A stretch of 64,000 nt of DNA from Ignavibacteriaceae bacterium. GTDB taxonomy: Bacteria; Bacteroidota; Ignavibacteria; Ignavibacteriales; Ignavibacteriaceae. The position numbers and the translations under genes were made by a program. Shown in pieces: positions 46,766 through 56,116 of the stretch (positions are counted from its first letter, which is position 1; each line of letters begins with the position of its first letter). The notes beneath the pieces were generated by a model. That model saw nothing but the letters and a program-made list of their open reading frames with translations, was not told the DNA's origin and searched no databases. Where the stretch lies: NCBI GenBank assembly GCA_031292435.1, contig JARLHD010000395.1, forward strand, positions 35,045-99,044. The letters are read 5' to 3'.

Positions 46766-47559
46766 GGATTATCTTTGATATAGAAGCGCCAAAGCAAATC
46801 GACTGACTTTGTTATTCCGATACGTTTAGTAACAATTATGTTTTTATTATGCACTTTTGGCTGATCGATTATAAATATTTGATTACCGGTAAGGTCAGCG
46901 CCATAATGATCCTTGTTGATACCAAATGCCTGACATATTTTTCCGGGACCGTTTGTTAAATTAAGTTTTTCTTTCTCATTCTTCAAATCCCTATGGTATC
47001 TATTTCTAATCATTTGTTCTATACCAAACAAAGGCTGAACTGCACGAATTAAGACAGCGGTACCCCTACCTTCTTTACCGGTAACAACATTTGCACAGAA
47101 ATGAATGCCATAGGTAAAGTAGACGTACAGGTAACCTCCCTGATTGAACATAATTTCATTTCTTTTGGTTCTCCCGATGAATGTATGGGCGGCTTGATCG
47201 ATGTTGCCATCGTATGCTTCGACTTCGACTATTTTTCCTGCTAGAAAGGTTCCTGATGTAAGTAGATGTTGTAGGATGACATTATCTGACATTTGCTTGT
47301 TATCAGTTACGGGATTTTGGGAAGCTGGATGCTGCCCAATATTTAATGAACATGGTAGTTTTGTTCTGATAGAGTTACGCTGAATTGATGTCATTTGCAG
47401 GTACACCACAGATGTATTTTCAGTTTTAATGATAATCTTACCGAGAAGTTCTTTTGTAACCTTAAAAAGCGATTGGGTATAGAATTCTCTTTTTAATTTT
47501 ACAGGGTGGTTCAGAAGGGATTGATCTTCCGGGTTATTCAAGATGTGACTGTAGATCAC
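46747..47559 (-). CDS. DNA-3-methyladenine glycosylase (AAG/MPG family) with an unusual insertion
   Basis: A 270-aa monofunctional alkyladenine DNA glycosylase. The catalytic and base-flipping residues are kept: VEVEAYDG (E114 and Y116), DQAAHTFIGR (H125), MFNQGGYLYVYFTYGIHFCANVV, GTAVLIRAVQP and the LTNGPGKICQAFGI end. Bacterial members are usually near 200 aa. Here about 50 extra residues (47-104, NTSVVYLQMTSIQ to LTSGTF) interrupt the sequence between LLGKIIIKTE and AGKIVEVEAY, where relatives have about 10. Start GTG at 47559 overlaps the TPR gene. It removes alkylated purines. Confidence 0.88.
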   Translation of the reverse strand: MIYSHILNNPEDQSLLNHPVKLKREFYTQSLFKVTKELLGKIIIKTENTSVVYLQMTSIQRNSIRTKLPCSLNIGQHPASQNPVTDNKQMSDNVILQHLLTSGTFLAGKIVEVEAYDGNIDQAAHTFIGRTKRNEIMFNQGGYLYVYFTYGIHFCANVVTGKEGRGTAVLIRAVQPLFGIEQMIRNRYHRDLKNEKEKLNLTNGPGKICQAFGINKDHYGADLTGNQIFIIDQPKVHNKNIIVTKRIGITKSVDLLWRFYIKDNPWVSSK

Positions 47560-48256
47560 TTATTTTTTGTAAATAATAATCCTGTTTAGCAGGTGTTTTC
47601 TTAATAAGTTTTTGATAGACCTCTATTGCTTCCTTGAATTCCCCCTGAGTAATATAGATCTTAGCGAGCGTTTCAGATACAAACATATCCTGTTCAACAA
47701 AGTTATCTATATCAGAGAACTCATAATTCAAATTAGCAGTTGATGCATTTAGTTTTACAAGTGAAATATTTCTAGCTATCTCTTCCAGGCGGTCATCGAT
47801 ATCAGCCAACTGATTATCATTATTTTCAAATACTTTCGGTTCATCTTCTTTTTTTATTTCAGGGAATGATACAGGCTGTGCTGAATCGATATCTGAAGAG
47901 AAAAATGAAGTCCTGGAAGTTGAATCGAATAATGACCGCTGCTTGCGGGCGGCATCAATTTCTTTGAGGTAATAATCATAAGTAACAGATGAATTGATCA
48001 AGACTGAACCAGTCTTAATTGACTTAAGTGCGAGGTTAAATTGTCCAAGCAGAGAATAGGCACGACCTAAAATAAAATGAGCAGCAGCATAATCTGGATA
48101 TATTTTTAATCCGGCAATTAATATCTCGACAGCTTTTTCAATTTGATTATTCCTGATCTCCTCATCGGCTTTCCTGATAAAAAGAGGAGATTTTTTATTG
48201 GACTCATAAATTAGGCTTACTTTATTATTAAATATTTCGGCAACAGATTTAGTCAA
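47534..48256 (-). CDS. tetratricopeptide repeat protein
   Basis: A 240-aa soluble protein with two or three TPR motifs near the N-terminus (ADEEIRNNQIEKAVEILIAGLKIYPDYAAA; HFILGRAYSLLGQFNLALKSI) and one at the C-terminus (AKIYITQGEFKEAIEVYQKLIKKTPAK), with a low-complexity linker between. TPRs mediate protein-protein contacts. No signal peptide or membrane span. The C-terminal end overlaps the glycosylase start by 26 bp, and the GT2 gene lies 7 bp upstream, so it is in the same transcript; its partner is unknown. Confidence 0.82.
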   Translation of the reverse strand: MTKSVAEIFNNKVSLIYESNKKSPLFIRKADEEIRNNQIEKAVEILIAGLKIYPDYAAAHFILGRAYSLLGQFNLALKSIKTGSVLINSSVTYDYYLKEIDAARKQRSLFDSTSRTSFFSSDIDSAQPVSFPEIKKEDEPKVFENNDNQLADIDDRLEEIARNISLVKLNASTANLNYEFSDIDNFVEQDMFVSETLAKIYITQGEFKEAIEVYQKLIKKTPAKQDYYLQKISDLQSHLE

Positions 48257-48263
48257 TTACGTC

Positions 48264-49715
48264 CTAAGTTTTGGAATAAGCGTGCTTGATTGATGTTAAA
48301 GAAACGAATGCGAATCCAGAAAAGAATAGTATCTGAAATGGTAAGGCTGCAATCTCAAGAAAATAAAGAGAAGAGCAGATACCGATCAGGCAATAGACAG
48401 CCATCATTAATTCCACATAAACCGACAGACCGATTTTCCTATTACCATATTTTTTTACAGCAGCGGTGCTTTTGCCATCTTCAACATTGAATTTAGGTGT
48501 ACGTACAAATTCGCTTTTACGACTTAAGAGACCTTCGATAACTGCGCGTGAATTATTTACAGCAAACCCCATACTACCGGCCATAAATAACGGGAAGAGG
48601 ACGATCTTCTTTCTCCAATCAGTTCTAATATCTCTTTGAGAATAGAGATAGAACATAAATGAGCTAACAAATGCAAGGACAAATATAGACATGACAGCAA
48701 AGTAGGCTTCATGTGAACCGCTATTCTTTATGAATATAAGGGGTACATTTAGAATAGCAGCCAGAAGAATAAAAGGGAAAACGAGATTGCTTGTTAAGTG
48801 AACTGTTGCCTGAAGCTTGACTCTAAGGGGTACAGAAGATTTCCAGACAAGGGGAAGAATTTTCTTTGCTGTTTCGATGTGACCTTTTGTCCATCTAAAC
48901 TGCTGTGTTTTAAGAGCGCTGATTTCATTTGGTAATTCAGCAGGAGAAGTAAAATCTTTAAGGTAGACAAATCTCCATCCATTTAGTTGAGCACGGTAGC
49001 TCAAGTCAAGGTCTTCTGCAAGAGTATCAGCGTGCCAGTTGCCAGCATCCACGATACAGGATTTTCTCCATATACCGCCAGTACCATTAAAGTTGATAAA
49101 GAATCCGGCTTTATTTCTGACAGTCTGTTCAATAACGAAATGCCCATCGAGAGCTAGAGCCTGAGCTTTGGTAAGCATAGAGTAATCACCATTGAGATGT
49201 TCCCAGCGAGTCTGCACCATACCAACTTTATCGTCACTAAAGAAAGAAAGAGTCTTCTTTAAGAATTCTTTCTGTGGAATAAAGTCAGCGTCAAATATTG
49301 CGACGAATTCACCTTTAGCGACACGAAGTCCTTCTTTTAGAGCGCCTGCTTTATATCCTTCTCTTGATCCTCTGCGGATATGGCAGATATCAAAGCCTTC
49401 GGCTTTCTTTTTAGCTACCATAGCGGCCGTGATATTAACTGTTTCATCGGTCGAATCATCAAGCACCTGAATTTCCAATAATTCTTTTGGATAATCGATT
49501 TCGCAAACAGTTTCAATTAGTCTTTCAACAACATAAAGTTCATTATATAATGGGAGTTGAATAGTAACCTTAGCATCGGGTATGCTTTCCGGTTTTTGTT
49601 TGTGGCTCACACCTTTGTATTTATTATAGTAGTAGATCATAATAAATCCATGTAAACCAAATATGAAAAGGATAGAAAGAGCTATGAAATATGAAATTAG
49701 TACGATATCATCCAT
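48264..49715 (-). CDS. glycosyltransferase family 2, processive (cellulose synthase-like)
   Basis: A 483-aa membrane-bound GT2. One N-terminal membrane span, then the GT-A domain with VQVLDDSTDETVN (first Asp of the D,D,D,QxxRW set), FDADFIPQ, LAEDLDLSYRAQLNGW (catalytic Asp), and QQFRWTKGHIE (QxxRW), followed by four or more membrane spans. This layout matches bacterial beta-glucan, mannan or hyaluronan-type synthases of the cellulose synthase A superfamily. Its product is unknown. No PilZ domain is present. It precedes the TPR gene and follows lptE by 25 bp. Confidence 0.9.
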   Translation of the reverse strand: MDDIVLISYFIALSILFIFGLHGFIMIYYYNKYKGVSHKQKPESIPDAKVTIQLPLYNELYVVERLIETVCEIDYPKELLEIQVLDDSTDETVNITAAMVAKKKAEGFDICHIRRGSREGYKAGALKEGLRVAKGEFVAIFDADFIPQKEFLKKTLSFFSDDKVGMVQTRWEHLNGDYSMLTKAQALALDGHFVIEQTVRNKAGFFINFNGTGGIWRKSCIVDAGNWHADTLAEDLDLSYRAQLNGWRFVYLKDFTSPAELPNEISALKTQQFRWTKGHIETAKKILPLVWKSSVPLRVKLQATVHLTSNLVFPFILLAAILNVPLIFIKNSGSHEAYFAVMSIFVLAFVSSFMFYLYSQRDIRTDWRKKIVLFPLFMAGSMGFAVNNSRAVIEGLLSRKSEFVRTPKFNVEDGKSTAAVKKYGNRKIGLSVYVELMMAVYCLIGICSSLYFLEIAALPFQILFFSGFAFVSLTSIKHAYSKT

Positions 49716-49740
49716 TATTTTAAATAACCTTTATAATTTA

Positions 49741-50316
49741 TTACCAACCTGAAACTGCAGCAAGCAGAATATCTTCTGTTATTTTATCCATTGCGACATT
49801 TATGGCGGCATTTTTTTCATTTAATCCTCCATTACCTGAATAATCGCCATAATTGGAGAATGTTTGTTCAAATATATTTTTTCTTTTAACAAGATCTTTA
49901 TAAATCACCTGAATACCAATTGTTATCCTTCTTGTTGTAACATTATTACCACCGGTAACAACAGCCGGAGCATCGCTGTAAGAAGAAATAACACAATCGA
50001 GAGAGGCATTAGCATTCACACGGTCAGAGACTCTAAGCGTATTGTCATCAATAAACTTTTGTGTAAGCATAGAAGTAAAGAGTTCTCTTAGACCCGCAAC
50101 ACCAGCACCGCTTCTATCATCTGCGACCGGAATAGAAATAGTTTTCAGATGCGGTGGAACCGAAGCTCCTGTAAAAGAATAAGAACAACAAGAAGTAAAA
50201 TTAACCAGAACAGCAATTATAAACAAGCCATTTAATAGAATGATGAGAGCTTTAATACCAAAATTAAAGCAAGGTATTCTTTGGATTACAGTGACAATCA
50301 CACTATTAAAGTTCAT
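49741..50316 (-). CDS. lptE: LPS assembly lipoprotein LptE
   Basis: A 191-aa protein of the Bacteroidota-type LptE family, which with LptD forms the outer-membrane LPS translocon. It has a long signal segment and a lipobox-like NFTSC (Cys about 42), then CSYSFTGASVPPHLKTISIPVADDRSG, RELFTSMLTQKFIDDNTLRV, ANASLDCVISSYSDAPAVV and EKNAAINVAMDKITEDILLAAVSGW, all typical. The start codon overlaps the sigma-54 activator's end by 11 bp, with an AAAGG ribosome site inside that gene. lptD is not in the window. Confidence 0.88.
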   Translation of the reverse strand: MNFNSVIVTVIQRIPCFNFGIKALIILLNGLFIIAVLVNFTSCCSYSFTGASVPPHLKTISIPVADDRSGAGVAGLRELFTSMLTQKFIDDNTLRVSDRVNANASLDCVISSYSDAPAVVTGGNNVTTRRITIGIQVIYKDLVKRKNIFEQTFSNYGDYSGNGGLNEKNAAINVAMDKITEDILLAAVSGW

Positions 50317-51394
50317 AGCCTTTCATTTTTCTGTAGAAGGTTCTTTCACTGATGTTTAATAACCGTGCCGCCATGCGTTTATTACCATGGGTCTTTTCCA
50401 GAGCTTTAACAATTGCATTTTTTTCAACATCGGCAAGCGGCAGGACTTCATCGATATTGTTAATTTCATCTTGTCTACGATAGATCAAATCTTTCAGTTC
50501 AATCAGATCTTTTTTAATTTCAAACAATGCCCTATACATTAATTCCCTATCTGCATCTTCTGGAGTTTTATTGAGGAATACCGGGAGGTTACGTTGATTA
50601 GATATATCCTTATCGATTTCACGAAGAAGTGGAAGGAAAGAGAACTCGTCGAGAGTTCCATTCTTGTTTAATGCTATAGCTGTTTCGATTGCATTTTTCA
50701 ATTCCCTGATATTACCGGGCCAGGGATAATTTTTCAAGATATCCATAGCTTCATTTGTAATATGAGGTGTTGTGATATGATTTCCCTCTGAATAAGATTT
50801 CAGAAAGAACAAAGCAAGCTCTTCTATATCACCTTTTCGCTTTCTTAAGGGAGGTATATTGAAAGTAACGGCTTTTAATCTGAAGAAGAGATCCTCTCTG
50901 AATCTTTTGGAATCAACTTCGTTCTGGAGGTCTTTGTTTGTTGCGGCTATAATTCGTACATCGACATTTGTAACAGTTTCAGCTCCAATACGCATAAATT
51001 CTTTTGTTTCAATAACTCTTAATAATTTTACTTGTGTTGTTAATGGCATTTCGCCAATTTCATCAAGAAAGAGAGTACCTTCATCGGCTATTTCAAAATA
51101 ACCCCTTCTGTTTTCCATAGCACCGGTAAAAGATCCTTTTTTATGTCCAAAGAGTTCGCTTTCCAATATACCTTCAGGTATTGCTCCACAATTAACACTA
51201 ACTAAAGGTTTATTTGCGCGGTTGCTATATCCATGGATTGCTCTTGCAAAAACTTCTTTTCCAGTTCCACTTTCTCCATATATGAGGACAGAAATATCAG
51301 ATTTGGCAACTTGCATAATAATATCAACAAGATCCTTGATCTCTTTTGATTTACCAATAATACCAAATTGATCCTGGAACTGAGATATGGTCAT
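50306..51394 (-). CDS. sigma-54-dependent transcriptional activator without receiver domain
   Basis: A 362-aa bacterial enhancer-binding protein. It starts directly with the AAA+ domain (FGIIGKSKEIKDLVDIIMQV) without an N-terminal sensory domain. Walker A GESGTGKEVFARA, the sigma-54-contacting loop ELFGHKKGSFTGAMENRRG (GSFTGA rather than GAFTGA), Walker B LFLDEIGEMPL, and the arginine finger region FREDLFFRLKAV follow. The C-terminal Fis-type HTH is VKALEKTHGNKRMAARLLNI with SERTFYRKMK. It activates sigma-54 promoters; targets unknown. It overlaps lptE. Confidence 0.93.
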   Translation of the reverse strand: MTISQFQDQFGIIGKSKEIKDLVDIIMQVAKSDISVLIYGESGTGKEVFARAIHGYSNRANKPLVSVNCGAIPEGILESELFGHKKGSFTGAMENRRGYFEIADEGTLFLDEIGEMPLTTQVKLLRVIETKEFMRIGAETVTNVDVRIIAATNKDLQNEVDSKRFREDLFFRLKAVTFNIPPLRKRKGDIEELALFFLKSYSEGNHITTPHITNEAMDILKNYPWPGNIRELKNAIETAIALNKNGTLDEFSFLPLLREIDKDISNQRNLPVFLNKTPEDADRELMYRALFEIKKDLIELKDLIYRRQDEINNIDEVLPLADVEKNAIVKALEKTHGNKRMAARLLNISERTFYRKMKGYEL

Positions 51395-51521
51395 AGTTTA
51401 TAAAAACTTATACAATTGAATACAATAATATATTATTTTTTAATCTTTAAATATAAGGAAATTGAATGAGAAGAGGTACCAGTTAGGTAATCTTTGGGAA
51501 TACTATTTTAATAATTGAGTC

Positions 51522-52208
51522 TTAATTTATATTAATTACTCTACCATTAAGACTATATCCAGAATTTAATTCTTTAAGGAAACTCTTTGCTTCCTGTTCA
51601 GTTTCGAATTTACCAACATATACTACCAGGAAAATAGTTCCGGCCACTGTTTTTTCATATATTTCAGATGAATATCCGGCGTCAGTTAACTGTTTTTTAA
51701 GTGAATTGGCATTGTCTTTATTACTAAATGCGCCAGCCTGAATTGTAAATTTATATTTAATCTCTGATTCTGATTTAATATTGTTCCGGCTTCTATTTTT
51801 CTGATCGATTGGTGGAATATTCTGATCAGTAAGTTTGATATACGGAGAAATAGGATAATCTTTTTTCAGTCTATTTAACCATACAGCTGCTTCAGGAAAC
51901 ATTTCTGCGGCAAAATAATAAGTGTAAATCCTAAATACTGAGGCATCCGCATATCTGCTCTTGGGATATTCATTAGCCACTTTGGTAAAAATGTTTACAG
52001 ATGAATTACCGTCTTCAGTTAAAATTCCATCCAGGAATAGAATGGATGGATCGTCGTGATATTTAGATTTTAATTCCGGCAGTTTTGTTATTACTTCTTC
52101 GCTATTGCCGCTTTCTATTTTCTTAAGATAATCAGTAATATCAATTTCCTGCCCGAATAATTTCATAAAGGGAAAAAGGAATAGATAAATTAATAATATA
52201 TTTCGCAT
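51522..52208 (-). CDS. SPOR domain-containing exported protein
   Basis: A 228-aa protein with a signal peptide (MRNILLIYLFLFPFMKLFG) and a C-terminal SPOR domain (YKFTIQAGAFSNKDNANSLKKQLTDAG onwards, about residues 150-228), which binds denuded glycan strands at the division site. The middle has a TPR-like helical region (KLPELKSKYHDDPSILFLDG). The second Met (52208) is chosen: it starts the signal peptide and lies one base after the miaB stop; an upstream ATG (52241) would overlap miaB by 32 bp. Likely involved in cell envelope or division. Confidence 0.87.
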   Translation of the reverse strand: MRNILLIYLFLFPFMKLFGQEIDITDYLKKIESGNSEEVITKLPELKSKYHDDPSILFLDGILTEDGNSSVNIFTKVANEYPKSRYADASVFRIYTYYFAAEMFPEAAVWLNRLKKDYPISPYIKLTDQNIPPIDQKNRSRNNIKSESEIKYKFTIQAGAFSNKDNANSLKKQLTDAGYSSEIYEKTVAGTIFLVVYVGKFETEQEAKSFLKELNSGYSLNGRVININ

Positions 52209-52209
52209 A

Positions 52210-53559
52210 TCAAGTCGAGACAGCAATATTTTTATCATCATAATTAATTTTCTTTATTACACTACCGAAAAGTGTTGCAGAAGTAGTACGATCAATTTCC
52301 ACATTCACATAATCCCCTTCCCTGATATTTGGATTAATTGGTATAATAACAACTTTATTTGTATCTGTTCTTCCAGATAGAAACTGATCCGATTTTTTAC
52401 TAAAACCTTCAACCAGGATGGTTTCTTCATTTCCAATCAATTCCTGATTTTTTTCATAGGAGATCTTTTGCTGTAAATCAATAATCTCTTGAAGCCTCTT
52501 GGCTTTAACTTCTTCGGGAACGTCATCTTCCATTTTAAATGCTTTTGTACCCTCCCTCGGTGAATATTTGAACATATAGGCCCCATCATATCTTACTATA
52601 AGCATTACATCAAGAGTCATAAGATGATCTTCATAAGTTTCAGAAGGAAAGCCTGAAATAATATCAGTAGAGAAACTTACTCCGGGTATAATTTTTTTGG
52701 CTTTTTCAATTATGTTTAGATAATGTTCAATTGAGTATGTACGGTTCATCAGTTCAAGAATCCTATTGGACCCTGACTGAACCGGCAGATGAATATAATT
52801 GCATAACCCCGGATGTTCGGCAATAGTATAAAGAAGTTTATCTGATAAATCCTGCGGATGTGATGTAGTGAACCTAATCCTGATAGAAGGATCAACAGAC
52901 GTAACTGCTATAAGGAGATCAGCGAAATCAGTTCCATTATCATTATAGGAATTTACATTCTGACCAAGTAAAGTAACCTCCTTAAAACCTCTCGACGATA
53001 GCTGCTTAACCTCTGAAATTATTGATTCCAGCGATCTGCTTCTTTCTCTTCCACGTGTAAACGGAACAACACAAAATGAACAAAACTTATCGCAACCCCT
53101 CATTACAGATAACCAGGCCTGAAGGCCATCCTCCCGGAATGGAATAATATCATCATAGGTTTCAGTTCTGGAAAGTTTTATTCCAATGCCCTTATTTCCA
53201 TTAAAGGCAATATTTATATATTCCGGAAGTCTTCTGTATTCATCCGGACCGACAACCAGATCAACTATCTTCTTCTCCTCAACAAGATCCTGACGTAGAC
53301 GTTCTGCCATACATCCAAGAATACCAACTACAAGATTGGGATTTACATTTTTAAGACTATTAATATTTCCAAGTCTGCCATAAATTCTCTGTTCGGCATT
53401 ATCTCTTACACTACAAGTATTAAGAAGAACTACATCGGCTCTGCTTATTTCATGAGTTATTTCATAACCGTCATCTTTCAGAATACCAAGGACAATCTCA
53501 GTATCCGCTAAATTCATTTGGCAGCCATAGGTTTCAATGTAGATTCTACTTTTGCTCAT
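52210..53559 (-). CDS. miaB: tRNA-2-methylthio-N6-dimethylallyladenosine synthase MiaB
   Basis: Radical SAM methylthiotransferase that adds a methylthio group to i6A37 of tRNAs reading UNN codons. The 449-aa protein shows the UPF0004 N-terminal domain with CQMNLADTEIV, LNTCSVRDNAEQRIYGRLG and GCMAERL (three cluster-binding Cys), the radical SAM motif MRGCDKFCSFCVVPFTRGRERSR, GQNVNSYND and a C-terminal TRAM domain (ETILVEGFSKKSDQFLSGRTD). MiaB is separated from RimO by its CSVRDNAE and RTDTNKVV segments. It ends against the SPOR gene and follows ccmF by 1 bp. Confidence 0.95.
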   Translation of the reverse strand: MSKSRIYIETYGCQMNLADTEIVLGILKDDGYEITHEISRADVVLLNTCSVRDNAEQRIYGRLGNINSLKNVNPNLVVGILGCMAERLRQDLVEEKKIVDLVVGPDEYRRLPEYINIAFNGNKGIGIKLSRTETYDDIIPFREDGLQAWLSVMRGCDKFCSFCVVPFTRGRERSRSLESIISEVKQLSSRGFKEVTLLGQNVNSYNDNGTDFADLLIAVTSVDPSIRIRFTTSHPQDLSDKLLYTIAEHPGLCNYIHLPVQSGSNRILELMNRTYSIEHYLNIIEKAKKIIPGVSFSTDIISGFPSETYEDHLMTLDVMLIVRYDGAYMFKYSPREGTKAFKMEDDVPEEVKAKRLQEIIDLQQKISYEKNQELIGNEETILVEGFSKKSDQFLSGRTDTNKVVIIPINPNIREGDYVNVEIDRTTSATLFGSVIKKINYDDKNIAVST

Positions 53560-53560
53560 T

Positions 53561-55960
53561 CTATTTAAATGACTCTTTTAATCTTCTAATTACGGAAATT
53601 ACAAATCCAAATACCATTATCAAAACGCCTGTCCAGACAAAATTAATAAAAGGTTTAATACTTGCAGTTACTGTAAGGACTTCCTTTGGTTTCTTAACAG
53701 CTGATAAATTCGAACCATCAAGTTTTGATAATGCTAAGTCAACCTTTCCCGAAGCATCAAGGTTAAGAAGTGTAATCTTGACATTATCCTCCTTCAGATC
53801 GGCAGAGGTTAATGTTTTCTGTCCTGATTTGTTAACCCAGGCGACTTTAAGTGGTATTTTTTTACCATGAGATTCAGCAGTAAGATTGACACCGATTTCG
53901 AAGTCTTTTCCCTGCATCATTGCCTGCCTGGTTTCGGGAGGGAAATTAAAATCATCAAATGTAATTTTAACCCCTTCATAAACCTTAGAATCCCCTTTCT
54001 GAAAACTTACTGCATTTCCTTTATTGGAAGAGCCATCATCTTCTTCATAACCCAGTGGAGAGACATAAATGTCATGAGTAAACATGCTCATAATTGCAGG
54101 TTCTCTCATCAAACCATTATTAAAATCGCTGATATACATAATAGGAGCAACACTGAAACTCTTATCGTCTTTTTTCAGAGAGATATTAAACTGATATTTA
54201 TTTGTATTTTCTATAGGATTATACCCTGTAAATACCATTTCATAACCAAGTGCACTAACAGGTACGTTTTTTTCGAGATTAACATCTATTTGCTTGCTGT
54301 AACCAGCTGAGCCAATAACACCAAGTAGAAACAAAGCGATTCCAATATGCGCTATATAGGCACCTATCATATTTAGACTGCCGCGAATAATTCTAAATGC
54401 TATATCGATATTAACTGCTAGGGTAAATGCGCAAGAGAATGAAAGGATTATCATCATAACATCCTTTACCCCGCCTAATATAATAATCATCAGGGTAACT
54501 AATAATGCAATAGATATGGGGATAATTGAACTCTTTAAAAGATCTTTTCCCCTTGTCATATTCCATTTTAATAATAAACTTAATCCATTCAAAAGCCCGA
54601 TAATTATTGCCAGTGGAACATGCAGCTCACTATAGAAGAATGCATCGACTGCTTTTCCAAATATTGGAGCGGAAGTACCGACAAGCACTATTAGCGCCGA
54701 TGCACTTAAAACAATTGCTGCTGTAAAAAGGGCCAAGTCTCTTGAAAGTACCTGTTCTTCTGAAGCAATTTTCTCAGATAGATGTTTCCACCGATAAATT
54801 ACCATACCGAATCCCAATACCAGGAAGGAACCTATAAATATTATCAGGAACAAATACACAAGCATTCCAGGATCAACAAAGGAATGAACAGAGGCATCTC
54901 CAAGAACTCCACTTCTTGTTAAAAATGTGCTGTATAAAACCAGGACATAAGTTAGCAGACAAAGGATAATGTTGGTTTTTGCAAATTTACCTATTCCTCC
55001 TTTTGCCTGACTTTTCCTTTGGACCAGAAGAGTGTGAATGGAAGCTACGCCGACCAGCCATGGGATCAAACTGGAATTTTCTACCGGATCCCAAGCCCAA
55101 TATCCACCCCATCCAAGCATTTCATATGCCCAATATCCTCCCATCATTATTCCAAGTCCCAGAATTCCCGCTCCTGCCAATACCCATGGGAATGATTGCT
55201 TAACCCATTCCCTATAATCATTTTTCATTAAAGCAGCCATTGCAAAAGAGAATGGAACAGTTGCCATAGAGAATCCGGTAAACAGTATTGGTGGATGTAT
55301 TTGCATCCAGAAGTTTAATAGTTGCGGATTTAATCCTTTTCCATTAATAATAAACTCCTTCAAAGAAATACCACCGGAAGATAGGGTGGCAAACAATTCA
55401 CTGTTCATTTTAATGAAACTCTGACCGGACTGAGCATCAGTAAATTGAAAATTTTGAAGAAATGGTAGACTCAATAAGGAAGGATTAATATCTTTTAAAC
55501 TAAGAAAAATAGGTTCACTCCATATAAATGCAAACGGATTCTTGAATAGAGGAGAAACCATTATTAGTAAAAATGTTGTCGCAAGAGAAAAGACAGCCAT
55601 TACTCTTGGCTCGAGATCCCCTCTTTTAGATGAATAATTCTGAAGAACCAGGCCTACAATCGAACTCAATACTAACCACAACATAAAGCTGCCTTCCTGT
55701 CCTGCCCAAAAAGTAGCAGCTAGAATTCCTTTGGCCAGGTTATTACTGCTATAATCGTAAACATACTTATAACCATAGTTATGAGTAAGGATCAGGTATT
55801 CTAGATAAAAGGCTGCTGTCAGAACCAGGAGGACCATTGAATGATATCCGATCCTGCCATAATTAAGAGTATTTTTATACCCCCTGAAGTTCAGATAATA
55901 CATTAATGCCGAAAAAATACTGCAAGCCAGTGCAAATGTTAAAATTATGCTTCCAATCAT
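53561..55960 (-). CDS. ccmF: cytochrome c haem lyase CcmF
   Basis: A 799-aa membrane protein (E. coli CcmF about 650 aa) with about 14 spans and the WWD haem-handling motif MGGYWAWDPVENSSLIPWLVG. Other family segments: MLWLVLSSIVGLVLQNY, GKGLNPQLLNFWMQIHPP and the conserved FLTRSGVLGDASVHSF with His. It should attach haem to apocytochrome c. The periplasmic C-terminal part is long and ends in a span WTGVLIMVFGFVISVIRRLKE. No CcmH-type (CxxC) domain is fused. It lies 156 bp downstream of ccmE. Confidence 0.93.
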   Translation of the reverse strand: MIGSIILTFALACSIFSALMYYLNFRGYKNTLNYGRIGYHSMVLLVLTAAFYLEYLILTHNYGYKYVYDYSSNNLAKGILAATFWAGQEGSFMLWLVLSSIVGLVLQNYSSKRGDLEPRVMAVFSLATTFLLIMVSPLFKNPFAFIWSEPIFLSLKDINPSLLSLPFLQNFQFTDAQSGQSFIKMNSELFATLSSGGISLKEFIINGKGLNPQLLNFWMQIHPPILFTGFSMATVPFSFAMAALMKNDYREWVKQSFPWVLAGAGILGLGIMMGGYWAYEMLGWGGYWAWDPVENSSLIPWLVGVASIHTLLVQRKSQAKGGIGKFAKTNIILCLLTYVLVLYSTFLTRSGVLGDASVHSFVDPGMLVYLFLIIFIGSFLVLGFGMVIYRWKHLSEKIASEEQVLSRDLALFTAAIVLSASALIVLVGTSAPIFGKAVDAFFYSELHVPLAIIIGLLNGLSLLLKWNMTRGKDLLKSSIIPISIALLVTLMIIILGGVKDVMMIILSFSCAFTLAVNIDIAFRIIRGSLNMIGAYIAHIGIALFLLGVIGSAGYSKQIDVNLEKNVPVSALGYEMVFTGYNPIENTNKYQFNISLKKDDKSFSVAPIMYISDFNNGLMREPAIMSMFTHDIYVSPLGYEEDDGSSNKGNAVSFQKGDSKVYEGVKITFDDFNFPPETRQAMMQGKDFEIGVNLTAESHGKKIPLKVAWVNKSGQKTLTSADLKEDNVKITLLNLDASGKVDLALSKLDGSNLSAVKKPKEVLTVTASIKPFINFVWTGVLIMVFGFVISVIRRLKESFK

Positions 55961-56116
55961 TTAGTCATCCTTATTAATAATATCAATTTCCAATAAATAA
56001 TTACCATTAATTAGTTTAAGAAACAGAAACAAAAATCATTTCCTACAATCATTTGATTTATAATTCTTTTATTAAATAAATTATCCAGGTCCCCTTTGAA
56101 GGAACAGAAATAGGTT

